NCBI GenBank assembly: GCA_040702975.1 | Contig: CP159990.1 | Span: 1,984,001 to 2,048,000 of the forward strand | Direction of reading: 5' to 3' | Length of the DNA stretch: 64,000 bases | Source: Roseburia hominis | Lineage (GTDB): Bacteria; Bacillota; Clostridia; Lachnospirales; Lachnospiraceae | In this document: positions 41,112 through 49,809 of the stretch, one piece after another | How the letters are laid out: each line of letters starts with the position of its first letter | Position numbering within the stretch: position 1 is the stretch's first letter | Notes under the pieces: generated by a model | The model's input: the letters and a program-made list of their open reading frames with translations, nothing else | Database searches by the model: none | What the model was told of the DNA's origin: nothing | Made by a program: the position numbers and the translations under genes

Positions 41112-41486
41112 TTGGAGATTATTGTAAGTAACAAGACGAGTCGCCCTCTATATGAGCAAATTTCAACGCAAGTTAAGGCGCAGATTATGAGTGGCGAACT
41201 GAAAGCCGGAGACGCACTTCCCTCTATTCGTTCTCTTGCAAAATCATTGCAAATCAGCGTTTTAACAGTACAAAAGGCATACGACCTTTTGCAGGCAGAT
41301 GGTTTTATTGAAACAACAGCCGGAAAAGGCTGTTATGTATCAGCACAAAACCAAGACTTTTATCTGGAAGAACAACAAAAGAAGATAGAGGGGTGTTTTA
41401 ATGAGGCTATCGAAATAGCCCGTACAAGTGGAATATCACTTGACAAACTAATTAACTTATTAAAACTACTGTATGAGGAGGATTGA
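41112..41486 (+). CDS. GntR-family (YtrA-like) regulator
   Basis: A 124-residue regulator. The winged helix reads SRPLYEQISTQVKAQIMSGE, then LPSIRSLAKSLQISVLTVQK and GFIETTAGKGCYV. A short C-terminal helical tail follows, as in the YtrA subfamily. The TTG at 41112 is preferred because GGTGAG precedes it and the upstream in-frame ATG lies at the promoter. YtrA-type proteins repress an adjacent ABC operon that responds to cell-wall antibiotics. Its stop codon is three bases before the ATPase ATG. Confidence 0.85.
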   Translation: MEIIVSNKTSRPLYEQISTQVKAQIMSGELKAGDALPSIRSLAKSLQISVLTVQKAYDLLQADGFIETTAGKGCYVSAQNQDFYLEEQQKKIEGCFNEAIEIARTSGISLDKLINLLKLLYEED

Positions 41487-41488
41487 CA

Positions 41489-42343
41489 ATGACTGATGCT
41501 TTGACTATTTCAGGGCTTACCAAAACCTATAAAGATTTTGTTTTGGATAACGTTTCATTTACCGTTCCAAACGGTACGATTGTCGGACTGATCGGAGAGA
41601 ACGGCGCGGGTAAAAGCACAACAATCAATGCTGTTTTAGGACTTATCCAAAAAGAAGCCGGTCATGTTTCGATATTAGGAAAAGATGAGATGGATAATGA
41701 AACAAAAGAACAGATTGGCGTAGTCTTTGACGGGAGCAACTACCCGGAAATTCTTTCTCCCAGGAAAATCAATCGGATAATGAAGAATATCTATGACTCA
41801 TGGGACGAGCAAGCCTATTTTCGGTTGCTGAAGCAGTTTTCCTTGCCCCTTGATAAACAGATCAAACAGTTTTCCAAGGGCATGAAAATGAAACTGGCTA
41901 TTTCCGTAGCCCTTTCGCACCATTCTAAGCTGCTGATTTTAGACGAAGCCACCAGCGGGCTTGACCCTGTTATCCGGGACGATATTCTGGATATGCTATT
42001 GGGTTTTGTGCAAGACGAAGAACACTCCATACTGGTATCTTCCCACATCACCAGCGATTTAGAAAAAATTGCTGATTACATCGTTTTTATCCATGAGGGA
42101 AAGGTTGTGTTTTTTAAGACGAAAGATGAACTGATTGAACAATATGGGGTTATAAAATGCGGAGCGGCACAATTTGACGCATTGGATAAATCGGATATTA
42201 TTGTGTACCGGAAAATGGACTATGAATGGCAAGTTTTGGTTTCAGAACGGGATAAAATGCAGAAAAAATATCCGAAAGCTTTAATTATACCAGCAACGAT
42301 TGATGAAATTATGCTTCTCTATGTAAAGGGGGAAAGAGGATGA
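41489..42343 (+). CDS. ABC transporter ATPase (YtrB-like)
   Basis: A 284-residue ATPase. Walker A is IGENGAGKST, the signature position reads FSKGMKMKLAISVAL and Walker B is LLILDEATSGLDP. A C-terminal extension of about 70 residues follows, as in YtrB and BcrA. GAGGAGG lies eight bases before the ATG at 41489. Its stop codon overlaps the permease start. With the regulator upstream it forms a YtrA-YtrB-type unit. Confidence 0.88.
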   Translation: MTDALTISGLTKTYKDFVLDNVSFTVPNGTIVGLIGENGAGKSTTINAVLGLIQKEAGHVSILGKDEMDNETKEQIGVVFDGSNYPEILSPRKINRIMKNIYDSWDEQAYFRLLKQFSLPLDKQIKQFSKGMKMKLAISVALSHHSKLLILDEATSGLDPVIRDDILDMLLGFVQDEEHSILVSSHITSDLEKIADYIVFIHEGKVVFFKTKDELIEQYGVIKCGAAQFDALDKSDIIVYRKMDYEWQVLVSERDKMQKKYPKALIIPATIDEIMLLYVKGERG

Positions 42344-42969
42344 AAGGCGTTTTACTAAAAGACCTCTATATTGCAAAGAGCAATATTCTTGTAACGATTG
42401 TCAGCTTGATTGTTTTGGGATTTGGGTTATCCTTTTTACTGGAAACAAGCGCGCTTTTGGTTTTAGCCCCGGTAGCTTCTACAACAGCGGTTTTTATTAG
42501 TATCACAAGCGATGCAGGCTCGAAATGGAATAAAAATGTGATTACCATGCCCATATCAAGAAATCAGATCATCAGCGAGAAGTTTATCTTTTACATTTTG
42601 CTTGCGGTAGTTGGACTGATTACAGCCCTTATTCCATGTATTGTGCTTATGCTGGTGGGAGCGGCTATAACAGTTCATTCTTTGTGCTTATATGCTGCTA
42701 TCGGTATGAGTGCCACTCTATTGGCGGGCGGTATTAGCTTACCGTGTGCCTATCTGTTTGATCCGGAAAAATCTCAAATTGTTTTTATGATGTCTTTTAT
42801 GGCGTCAACAGGGATTATTGTTGGGCTTGTGCTTCTCACGAATCTCTTTATTCCTGTAAAAAACAATATCATGTTGACTTTTAATATCGTGCTTATAATT
42901 TCTGTTGCCTGGTTTTTTATCTCTCATCAAATTGCAGCAGCGGTATATCAAAATCGGGATATCGTTTGA
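42340..42969 (+). CDS. ABC-2 family permease
   Basis: A 209-residue permease with about six transmembrane helices (KDLYIAKSNILVTIVSLIVL first, SVAWFFISHQIAAAVY last). Its ATG overlaps the ATPase gene by four bases. It should complete the transporter with the YtrB-like ATPase. The last 95 codons and about 55 bases downstream are duplicated at 29158-29510, a sign of recombination within the island. Confidence 0.82.
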   Translation: MKGVLLKDLYIAKSNILVTIVSLIVLGFGLSFLLETSALLVLAPVASTTAVFISITSDAGSKWNKNVITMPISRNQIISEKFIFYILLAVVGLITALIPCIVLMLVGAAITVHSLCLYAAIGMSATLLAGGISLPCAYLFDPEKSQIVFMMSFMASTGIIVGLVLLTNLFIPVKNNIMLTFNIVLIISVAWFFISHQIAAAVYQNRDIV

Positions 42970-43062
42970 CAATGTAATAGCAAACCCAGCCGAGCCAGCG
43001 GGCGGTCAGGATGAACTTATCTTCGCCCGCTGCCCTGTTATTCTTGCCGGAGAATAGGGTGG

Positions 43063-43131
43063 CTTATTCCCCAAAATGCAGAAAAGCCAGCAGATGGCCG
43101 TAAAAAAGAAAATAAAAATCGTCCGCTGTAA
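43063..43131 (+). pseudogene. C-terminal remnant of an excisionase-like protein
   Basis: Twenty-two codons read LIPQNAEKPADGRKKENKNR plus PL and a stop, matching the tail of the small helix-turn-helix proteins at 31389 and 46196. The TAA stop runs into the operator at 43131. A second remnant with the same tail is at 44012. The rest of 42970-43350 holds no supportable gene. Confidence 0.7.
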
Positions 43132-43159
43132 CATTTCGCGGACATTTGGGTTTTACAAT
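43131..43159 (+). promoter_or_regulatory. shared operator-promoter, copy 1
   Basis: ACATTTCGCGGACATTT (43131-43147), a direct repeat with 11-bp period, is followed after six bases by TACAAT (43154-43159). The first half-site sits 17 bp before the -10 box, in the place of a -35 box. No intact gene follows at once; the next is the truncated P-loop gene at 43351. Confidence 0.72.
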
Positions 43160-43350
43160 AGCCTTATGGACAGATTGGAGTATCAATTATAAATTTGTAC
43201 ACAAAGACAAATTTTGGAAAAGGATTAACCCAAAAGCCGATAAAAGAAGCAAGATTGATTGGTGATATTCTTGGGTATAGTCAACTTGGAGTTGGAGACT
43301 AGTGGTATGCAAATATGAAATATTTGCCGAAAAGGAGAGATAAACAGGAA

Positions 43351-43653
43351 ATGAATATATACTATATCGGCGGGTCGCCTTGTGCCGGAAAGAGTAGCGT
43401 GGCTGAGATCCTCTCGCAGAAATACGGCTTATACTATTTTAAAGTAGATGATTATCTGGACGGATATATACAGGCAGGGGCACAAAGAGGGTATCCCATC
43501 TGTAAGAAAACAGTTGGGATGAATGCGGAGCAGATCTGGATGAGGGAACCGTGGCTCCAATGCAGGGAGGAACTTGACATCTACAGGGAAATCTTTGAAT
43601 TTGTCGGAAAGAACAGCATATCATCACAGAGCCGGAGGGAATGGCTATGTTGA
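43351..43653 (+). CDS. P-loop kinase-like protein, probably truncated
   Basis: A 100-residue protein starting MNIYYIGGSPCAGKSSVAEI with a Walker A motif (GGSPCAGKSS) and YYFKVDDYLDGYIQAG. Related small-molecule-kinase-like proteins are about twice as long. The last residues (NSISSQSRREWLC) look like a frameshifted tail, and the next frame reads IITEPEG, similar to the family continuation. So it is probably a 3'-damaged gene. AAAAGGAGAG lies upstream. Confidence 0.55.
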   Translation: MNIYYIGGSPCAGKSSVAEILSQKYGLYYFKVDDYLDGYIQAGAQRGYPICKKTVGMNAEQIWMREPWLQCREELDIYREIFEFVGKNSISSQSRREWLC

Positions 43654-43874
43654 AAAAAATAAATAATATTTTGAACATATTCGTTAGCTCATTCATCGGG
43701 GTTTTCATTGGACATAGTATATATGTATTCTGGGATTACAAAACACATCCCGACTTGTATGCTATGATGTCAGCGCCATGGTACACGAGCATTTTAATTT
43801 ATCTCAAATTTACGATTGTTCTTTTGGCAGCAGCTTCTATTATAAAATTGGTAATTCGGAGGAGGCTAAAGTAA
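43647..43874 (+). CDS. small two-helix membrane protein of the peptide-resistance module
   Basis: A 75-residue protein (MLKKINNILNIFVSSFIGVF, then IGHSIYVFWDYKTHPDLYAM and a second hydrophobic segment with an RRRLK end). GGAGGG at 43634 favours the ATG at 43647; another ATG is at 43641. Small proteins like this lie beside two-component/ABC peptide-resistance operons in Clostridia. The function is unknown. Confidence 0.65.
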   Translation: MLKKINNILNIFVSSFIGVFIGHSIYVFWDYKTHPDLYAMMSAPWYTSILIYLKFTIVLLAAASIIKLVIRRRLK

Positions 43875-44011
43875 ATTCCGGTTTGTCGGCATAAAGGAAA
43901 AAAGAAATTAGAAAAACTCCGGCTGGCGTTTTTTCGACTCAGCTTTGTGCTTACATTTTTTGAAATGTTCGAGCATTGTAACGTTACTGTAAAGTTAGAC
44001 GAATCGCTGGA

Positions 44012-44098
44012 GCAGTAAAGATAGCGGGCGTCTGGCTGATACCAAAAGCAGCACTAAAGTCTTACCGTAAAAAAGAAAATAAAAATCGTCCGCTGTAA
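44012..44098 (+). pseudogene. C-terminal remnant of an excisionase-like protein, second copy
   Basis: The frame AVKIAGVWLIPKAALKSYRK, then KENKNRPL and a stop, matches the tail of the small helix-turn-helix proteins. Its stop codon TAA touches operator copy 2. The original gene order was therefore helix-turn-helix gene, operator, response regulator. Confidence 0.65.
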
Positions 44099-44126
44099 CA
44101 TTTCGCGGACATTTGCCTGTTATACT
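44098..44126 (+). promoter_or_regulatory. shared operator-promoter, copy 2, before the response regulator
   Basis: The same 17-bp direct repeat ACATTTCGCGGACATTT (44098-44114) is followed after six bases by TATACT (44121-44126). It lies 29 bp before the regulator start at 44155, so this two-component system may control itself. Confidence 0.78.
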
Positions 44127-44154
44127 ATCTGCAAAAAGCAAAGGAAGTGAGGAC

Positions 44155-44847
44155 ATGAAGCAGATTTTAATTGTTGAGGACGACAGCTTTCTGAATAAGA
44201 TGTTAGCCTATAACCTGACCGCAGACGGTTACAGCGTGACCTCTGCCTTAAATGCCAGAACCGCCGCCGAAGCTCTGCGTCAGCGGGAATTTGATTTAGT
44301 GCTGCTGGACATTAACCTGCCGGACGGCAACGGGTATGACCTATGCAAGCTCATTAAGCCGGAACAACCGGACACCATTGTGATTTTCCTGACCGCCAAC
44401 GATCAGGAGAGCGACCAGATACGCGGTTACGAAGTAGGCGCGGTTGACTACATCACAAAGCCCTTTGTGATCGGGGCCTTGCAGCGGAAAATCAAAGCCA
44501 TGTTCGCCATGCTGGAACATCACAAACCGGCCAAGGACATTTACGATGACGGACGGCTGTTTCTGGACTTCTCGGAGCAAACGGCCTCCTTAAACGGCAA
44601 GCCCCTGACCCTATCCCCGATGGAGTACAAAATGCTGAACCTGTTCCGCAAAAATCCCCGGCAAGTGCTGACCCGTGGGCAGCTTTTGGAAAAGCTGTGG
44701 GATATAGACGAGAGGTTTGTGGACGAACACACCCTGACAACCTCCATCAGCCGGATTCGCAGCAAGATTGAATCCGACGGCGGCGCACCTTACATTAAGA
44801 CTGTTTACGGCATGGGCTATCAATGGACGGGAGGCGAGGCAAAATGA
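44155..44847 (+). CDS. OmpR-family response regulator
   Basis: A 230-residue regulator starting MKQILIVEDDSFLNKML. Receiver residues are D9-D10, D52 (LVLLDINLPDG), T in FLTAND and K in YITKPF. The winged helix includes LSPMEYKMLNLFRKNPRQVL, DEHTLTTSISRIRSKIE and VYGMGYQW. GAAGTGAGG precedes the ATG. The kinase gene starts at its stop codon (ATGA). The ACATTT-type operator lies before it and before three other positions in the window, making it the likely binder. Confidence 0.88.
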   Translation: MKQILIVEDDSFLNKMLAYNLTADGYSVTSALNARTAAEALRQREFDLVLLDINLPDGNGYDLCKLIKPEQPDTIVIFLTANDQESDQIRGYEVGAVDYITKPFVIGALQRKIKAMFAMLEHHKPAKDIYDDGRLFLDFSEQTASLNGKPLTLSPMEYKMLNLFRKNPRQVLTRGQLLEKLWDIDERFVDEHTLTTSISRIRSKIESDGGAPYIKTVYGMGYQWTGGEAK

Positions 44848-45875
44848 AACTTAAAGACCTTTCGGTGAAGCGGCTGTTTGGCTGGATAGCACTGGGACTT
44901 GTCCTCTCCATGTCTGGGATCACCATAGCCCTGTTTCTTGTGACAAAACAGACGGCAGTGCTGCTGACTGGCGGGGCGCTACTGCTGTGCGCCCTTGTGG
45001 GAATTTTTGTACTGACGCTTATCTTTGGAAAACGGCTGTCACAGTTTACCGCTAATCTGTGCCAGACCTTAGATTACATGATCGCCGGGAATGAAGCACC
45101 AAAACGCCCAGAGGACAGCGAAACTCAGCTTGCCAGAATCGGACACCGGCTGGCAAGGCTCTATCAGATCATGCAGGAGAACCGCCGCAGGGTGGACGAG
45201 GAACGGCAGGAGTTACAGACCCTTGTATCAGATATTTCCCATCAGGTGAAAACGCCGGTAAGCAATCTGAAAATGGCGACAGACACCCTGCTGGGAAAGC
45301 CCATGACCGAGGCGGAGCGCACCGACTTTATCCGGGGAATCCACACACAGACGGATAAACTGGACTTTCTGTTTCAGGCCCTTGTGAAAACCTCCCGACT
45401 GGAAACGGGCGTGATCCAGTTGGATAAGAAACCGGGCCGCCTCTTTGATACCGTGGCGCAGGCCATGAGTGGAATTGTGTATGCAGCAGAGAAAAAGGAA
45501 ATCGCCGTGTCCGTGGACTGCCCGGAAGATTTGACCTTTTCTCATGACAGCAAGTGGACATCCGAAGCCCTCTTTAACCTGCTGGACAATGCGGTGAAGT
45601 ACACCCCGGCAGGCGGGAAGATCACGGTGTCGGTGGTGCTGTGGGAAATGTATGCGGAGATCAAAGTAGCCGATACCGGCAAGGGCATTTCCGAAAGCAA
45701 TCAGGCCGCTATCTTCCGGCGCTTCTATCGTGAGGAAGAAGTACACGAACAGCAGGGCGTGGGCATTGGCCTGTATCTGGCCCGCGAGATCGTAACGCGG
45801 CAGGGCGGCTATATCAAAGTGGTTTCGGAGCTGGGCAAGGGTTCGCAATTTTCCATTATGCTGCCTACAAAATAG
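44844..45875 (+). CDS. membrane sensor histidine kinase
   Basis: A 343-residue kinase with two closely spaced transmembrane helices (about 13-33 and 38-60) and almost no external loop, as in BceS-type intramembrane kinases that sense through an ABC transporter. HisKA carries H133 (SDISHQVKTPVSNL). The ATPase domain has NLLDNAVKYTPAGG, DTGKGIS and GVGIGLYLAR. The last 250 bases and the following promoter are repeated at 49863-50345. Confidence 0.88.
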   Translation: MKLKDLSVKRLFGWIALGLVLSMSGITIALFLVTKQTAVLLTGGALLLCALVGIFVLTLIFGKRLSQFTANLCQTLDYMIAGNEAPKRPEDSETQLARIGHRLARLYQIMQENRRRVDEERQELQTLVSDISHQVKTPVSNLKMATDTLLGKPMTEAERTDFIRGIHTQTDKLDFLFQALVKTSRLETGVIQLDKKPGRLFDTVAQAMSGIVYAAEKKEIAVSVDCPEDLTFSHDSKWTSEALFNLLDNAVKYTPAGGKITVSVVLWEMYAEIKVADTGKGISESNQAAIFRRFYREEEVHEQQGVGIGLYLAREIVTRQGGYIKVVSELGKGSQFSIMLPTK

Positions 45876-45978
45876 AACGCGGCGGACGGCCATTTCCGGT
45901 TGCCCGCCGTAAATTTATTGAAATGTCCGAGCATTGTAACATTTCACCCCGATTTAATATAATTCTTTGACTGCTGTA

Positions 45979-46007
45979 ACATTTCGCGGACATTTGGGTT
46001 TTACAAT
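45979..46007 (+). promoter_or_regulatory. shared operator-promoter, copy 3
   Basis: ACATTTCGCGGACATTT (45979-45995) and, after six bases, TACAAT (46002-46007). Upstream lies GAAATGT...ACATTTC (from about 45920), a further pairing shared with the region before copy 4. It once drove an ABC ATPase gene, now only a stub, and may now drive the module starting at 46196. Confidence 0.78.
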
Positions 46008-46048
46008 GACCTTATCAACAGGCAGGAAGTCTTGAAGGAGTTTTGAAT

Positions 46049-46144
46049 ATGAGCGTTTTACAGACGATTGACTTGAAAAAGTATTATGGCACAGAGCCGA
46101 ACATCAAAGGCAAAATTAAAAGATGCACACCCTATTATATATAG
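46049..46144 (+). pseudogene. ABC ATPase N-terminal stub
   Basis: Nineteen codons (MSVLQTIDLKKYYGTEPNI) match the start of the intact ATPase at 50289, then unrelated codons lead to a stop at 46144. The break at 46105 marks where the helix-turn-helix/two-component/BcrAB-like module was joined in. Confidence 0.85.
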
Positions 46145-46195
46145 ATATCCATTGGCGCACCTTCTCACTGGCTTGCGTATGGCTGGAGGTGCAAT

Positions 46196-46387
46196 ATGGA
46201 TTATATGACATTGAAAGAAACTGGTGAAATGTGGGGTGTGACCCCTCAATGGATAAATTATTATAGTTCTACAGACTGTATTTCCGGCGTTATAAAAATG
46301 GAGACCGTCTGGTTAATTCAAAAGAACGCCAAAAAGTCTATTGATGGAAGAACGAAAAGAGCAAGGGGCAATCGCAATGGAAAATAA
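46196..46387 (+). CDS. excisionase-like helix-turn-helix protein
   Basis: A 63-residue protein (MDYMTLKETGEMWGVTPQWI, then NYYSSTDCISGVIKMETVWL) closely related to the one at 31389, with the same IDGRTK tail. GGAGGTG lies upstream. It overlaps the next regulator gene by 11 bp and heads that operon. It may regulate transcription of the operon; a role in excision is not supported by any nearby integrase. Confidence 0.75.
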   Translation: MDYMTLKETGEMWGVTPQWINYYSSTDCISGVIKMETVWLIQKNAKKSIDGRTKRARGNRNGK

Positions 46388-47069
46388 GATTATATTGATT
46401 GAAGATGATGAAGAGATCAGAAACATCGTAAAAGACTATTTATCAGGAGAATTTGAGGTATTCTCTTTCGGTAATGGAAAAACGGCTATTCAGACTATCA
46501 AAAACTACGATGAATATTCGCTTGCCCTCATAGACCTTATGTTGCCGGATATGAGTGGCGTGGAAATTATTAAGGTCATTCGACAGGCCAGCATTATTCC
46601 CATTATCATAATCACAGCGAAAGACAATGATACTGATAAATCGTTAGGTCTGAATTTGGGGGCAGATGACTATGTTGTAAAGCCGTTTTCTCTGATCGAA
46701 CTTACAGCAAGGATCAAAGCCAACATTAGACGAGCCAGAACCTATCAAGCCATACCAGGCGATATGTGTGTCAAGATTAAAGATTTAGAGATAGACCCGG
46801 TAAGCCATACAGTCAGCCGTCAGGGAACCCTTATAGATTTAACCCCAATAGAATTTGAAATTCTATATCTGCTGGCGACCCATCCGGGGCAGGCTTTTTC
46901 AAAAGAACGCCTGTACGAACTTATTTGGAAAGAGCCTTATTTCAGTAATGAAAATGTGCTGAATACACATATCAATCGCTTGCGTCTGAGGCTGAAAAAC
47001 GATGCAGAAGATACGACGACCTATATTAAGACCTTATGGGGAATAGGATACAAGATGGAGGATAAATAA
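46377..47069 (+). CDS. OmpR-family response regulator
   Basis: A 230-residue regulator starting MENKIILIEDDEEIRNIV. The phospho-acceptor is D53 (LALIDLMLPDMSG), with T in IITAKD and K in YVVKPF. The winged helix (LTPIEFEILYLLATHPGQAF, NVLNTHINRLRLRLK, LWGIGYKM) is complete. It is followed directly by its kinase and then by a BcrA/BcrB-like transporter, the layout of lantibiotic and bacitracin immunity units. The direct repeat at 47984 is its likely target. Confidence 0.88.
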   Translation: MENKIILIEDDEEIRNIVKDYLSGEFEVFSFGNGKTAIQTIKNYDEYSLALIDLMLPDMSGVEIIKVIRQASIIPIIIITAKDNDTDKSLGLNLGADDYVVKPFSLIELTARIKANIRRARTYQAIPGDMCVKIKDLEIDPVSHTVSRQGTLIDLTPIEFEILYLLATHPGQAFSKERLYELIWKEPYFSNENVLNTHINRLRLRLKNDAEDTTTYIKTLWGIGYKMEDK

Positions 47070-47990
47070 ATGTGTGTTCTGTTTGCTGTGCTTTCAGCCG
47101 CTTTGCTGCTCACTTTAATTTGGCAGCGAATACAGTACAAGAAGCTGCTAAGAGAAATTAACTATATCAGTAACCGGCTGGAAACACTTTCTATTACTTC
47201 TGAAAATGGTTTCGTGCTTCTTCCCACTGACTGCACTTGTATGAAAAAACTGGGAGCTGTGCTTAATACATTGCTTCAAGACTTTTATACAAGTAAGGCG
47301 GAATTTGAGCAGACTCAAAAAGCAATGGCACAGTTTCTCACGAATATTTCACATGATATTCGCACCCCACTCACTGTGCTAAAAGGAAATAGTGAAATGT
47401 TGGCGGCCAAAGCAGACGAATTATCTGTGCTGGAAAATATTCATACTATGGCCGTTAAAATCGACCGAAAAGCCGATGATTTGATAACAACGATCAACGA
47501 TTATTTTACAATGTCAAAAATTGCTTCCGGTGATCTTCCGCTAAAATTGCAAAAGGAAAATATTTCAAGGCTATGCCACGATACCATTTTGGAGTATTAC
47601 GATTTACTTGAAAAGCAGCAATTTGAAGTAGATCTACAGATACCAGATACACCAATCTTTGCTTATACAGACAGGGACGCATTGCAGCGTATTTTGAAAA
47701 ATCTGATAGACAATGCAATCCGTTATGGAAGTGACGGCCAATATCTTTCTCTGCGCCTCAATGCGGTAAAGGAAAAAAGTGTTGTCGAAATAGAGGATCA
47801 CGGAAAAGGAATGTCACCACAACAGCAGAAGCAGATTTTTACACGGAATTATACGACTGCTCCAAAATCATCAGGCAGCGGCTTAGGGCTGGCGATTTCA
47901 AAGCATCTTGCTTCACAAATAGGGGCAGAACTACGAGTTCAAAGCATACCAAATGAGCAAACGGTTTTCTCGATCATTATGAAAAGTTAG
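47070..47990 (+). CDS. sensor histidine kinase with one N-terminal helix
   Basis: A 306-residue kinase with a single N-terminal hydrophobic helix (about 2-18). HisKA carries H95 (LTNISHDIRTPLTVL). The ATPase domain has NLIDNAIRYG, DHGKGMS and GSGLGLAISKHL. It starts at the base after the regulator stop codon. With so little outside the membrane it probably senses in the membrane or through the adjacent transporter. Confidence 0.87.
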   Translation: MCVLFAVLSAALLLTLIWQRIQYKKLLREINYISNRLETLSITSENGFVLLPTDCTCMKKLGAVLNTLLQDFYTSKAEFEQTQKAMAQFLTNISHDIRTPLTVLKGNSEMLAAKADELSVLENIHTMAVKIDRKADDLITTINDYFTMSKIASGDLPLKLQKENISRLCHDTILEYYDLLEKQQFEVDLQIPDTPIFAYTDRDALQRILKNLIDNAIRYGSDGQYLSLRLNAVKEKSVVEIEDHGKGMSPQQQKQIFTRNYTTAPKSSGSGLGLAISKHLASQIGAELRVQSIPNEQTVFSIIMKS

Positions 47991-48039
47991 AAAAAAGTTA
48001 GATTTCAGGCAGAGAAAAGAGAAGTCTGTTTTGTATAAT
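47984..48039 (+). promoter_or_regulatory. direct-repeat site and -10 box before the BcrA-like gene
   Basis: AAGTTAG at 47984 and 47995 (11-bp period) overlaps the end of the kinase gene. TATAAT follows at 48034-48039, with no good -35 box. The layout fits activation of the transporter by the regulator at 46377. Confidence 0.55.
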
Positions 48040-48064
48040 GGTAGCCGTACAGGAGGCATACAAA

Positions 48065-48976
48065 ATGGATTACATTATGGAAACCATAGGGCTGCGAAAG
48101 TCCTATAAGGGAAATGTCGTTGTAAACGATGTGAATATTCATATCCCCAAAGGGGCAATTTATGGCTTTGTTGGGCCAAATGGTGCCGGCAAAAGCACAG
48201 TAATGAAAATGATTTTGAACCTAATCCAGCCAGATGCCGGAGAAGTTCAGCTTTTTGGTGAGAAAGTCACCGATCACAGTTACGAAATATTCAAAAAAGT
48301 GGGCTCCATCATTGAAAATCCGTACTTTTACGAAAAAATGACAGCCCGCCAGAATTTGGAACTGCATTGCGAGTATATGGGCTTTCCTAATAAGGAGCGG
48401 ATTGATGAAGTCCTCAAACTGGTTGATTTGCAAAATGCCTGGAGCAAACAAATCCGTCATTACTCATTGGGCATGAAGCAGCGCTTGGCTATCGCAAGGG
48501 CAATTCTTGCAAGACCGGAATTTTTAATCTTGGATGAGCCAATTAATGCATTAGACCCCGAAGGCATTCGTGAAATGAGGAACCTGTTTCAGCGGCTGAA
48601 CCAAGAAGATGGAACGACCATTTTTATTTCCAGTCACATTTTGTCTGAAGTTGATCTGATCGCTGATACGATTGGGATTATTCAGCACGGGAAGCTCTTA
48701 TCAGAACTGCCTATTGAGGAAATTCACAAACATCAGACAGAATATATACGTTTGCAGGTTGATGATGTGACCCATGCGGCAGCCCTGCTTGAACAAATGG
48801 GCATTACAGAATTTAGCGTATTGGACAAAGAGTATATCCGTATCTATGGTTCCGATGTTTCAGGTAAAGTCCTTTCAAAAACCCTTATAGAGAATGGTGT
48901 CGGTTTGGAGAGTTTAGGACGTAAACACGACACACTGGAAGATTATTTCTTCAAACTCACAGAGGAGGGAAAATGA
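48065..48976 (+). CDS. ABC ATPase, BcrA/lantibiotic-immunity type
   Basis: A 303-residue ATPase. Walker A is VGPNGAGKST, the Q-loop region reads IIENPYFYEKMTARQNL, the signature is YSLGMKQRLAIARAIL and Walker B is FLILDEPINALDP. The E-loop variant (INALDP) and the C-terminal extension are typical of bacitracin and lantibiotic immunity ATPases. ACAGGAGGC precedes the ATG at 48065. The permease follows by one base. Confidence 0.9.
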   Translation: MDYIMETIGLRKSYKGNVVVNDVNIHIPKGAIYGFVGPNGAGKSTVMKMILNLIQPDAGEVQLFGEKVTDHSYEIFKKVGSIIENPYFYEKMTARQNLELHCEYMGFPNKERIDEVLKLVDLQNAWSKQIRHYSLGMKQRLAIARAILARPEFLILDEPINALDPEGIREMRNLFQRLNQEDGTTIFISSHILSEVDLIADTIGIIQHGKLLSELPIEEIHKHQTEYIRLQVDDVTHAAALLEQMGITEFSVLDKEYIRIYGSDVSGKVLSKTLIENGVGLESLGRKHDTLEDYFFKLTEEGK

Positions 48977-48977
48977 T

Positions 48978-49670
48978 ATGGCACATCTGATCAAATTGGA
49001 ATTGAAAAAGTTTGGGATAACACGAAATATTATAGTTACTCTCGCAGCAATCCTTTTTAGCATACTTTTTATTACAGTATCATTAGTGGACAGTATGAAA
49101 GACCCGGAACAGACAAAGGACACTTTTGAAAGTACATTTCTTGTTATTGGCCTATTGATGTCATTTATTTTCATTGTGTACTCGTCAGTTTTAACCGCAC
49201 GGTTGATTATTGGAGAATATAATCAGCGGACAATAACAATCATGTTTTCCTATCCTTTGAACCGAAGGCAACTGATTGCCAGTAAGCTGATTATTATAAT
49301 GGTCTACACGGCAATTTCGATAACGATTGGATACATCTGTTGCAGTGGTTATATTATATTGGCTGATAAATATTTCGATATGTTGGATGGCGTATTTCAA
49401 ATTTCTTTCTTTCAAATATGGATACCGATGGCCGTTATTACCGTAATAGTGTGTACAATTTTGTCGCTCTGGCCGTTTATCATTGGCATGATCCGGAAAT
49501 CTGTGCCTGCAACAATCGTAACTTCGTTGTTTGTTATTGTCTTTCGACAAGTGATTATCAGCAAGAATGCAAGCAATCAGGAGTCTTGGCTGCAAATTTT
49601 CTTAGTTGTTGTAATCACATTTGCTACGGCTCTGTTTATTTTCAAAAAGAAAGTTTCAGAACTATATTGA
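48978..49670 (+). CDS. ABC-2 permease, BcrB/lantibiotic-immunity type
   Basis: A 230-residue permease with six transmembrane helices (NIIVTLAAILFSILFITVSL first, FLVVVITFATALFIFKKK last) and the TIMFSYPLNRRQLIASK loop common in BcrB-like proteins. It follows the ATPase directly. The pair should expel or protect against a peptide antibiotic at the membrane. After its stop, 49671-49800 holds a short coding remnant (DYEYLLGECDVYVRQFGGKI) that I do not recognise. Confidence 0.85.
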   Translation: MAHLIKLELKKFGITRNIIVTLAAILFSILFITVSLVDSMKDPEQTKDTFESTFLVIGLLMSFIFIVYSSVLTARLIIGEYNQRTITIMFSYPLNRRQLIASKLIIIMVYTAISITIGYICCSGYIILADKYFDMLDGVFQISFFQIWIPMAVITVIVCTILSLWPFIIGMIRKSVPATIVTSLFVIVFRQVIISKNASNQESWLQIFLVVVITFATALFIFKKKVSELY

Positions 49671-49809
49671 TTTTATCTGCGAATGAAGGCAAAAGGAAAA
49701 AGATGATTATGAGTACCTGCTTGGAGAATGTGATGTCTATGTGCGGCAGTTTGGCGGAAAGATACGGGGCGAGGTGAATTACCAGAAATGGTAGGCTACC
49801 ATAGGGTAT

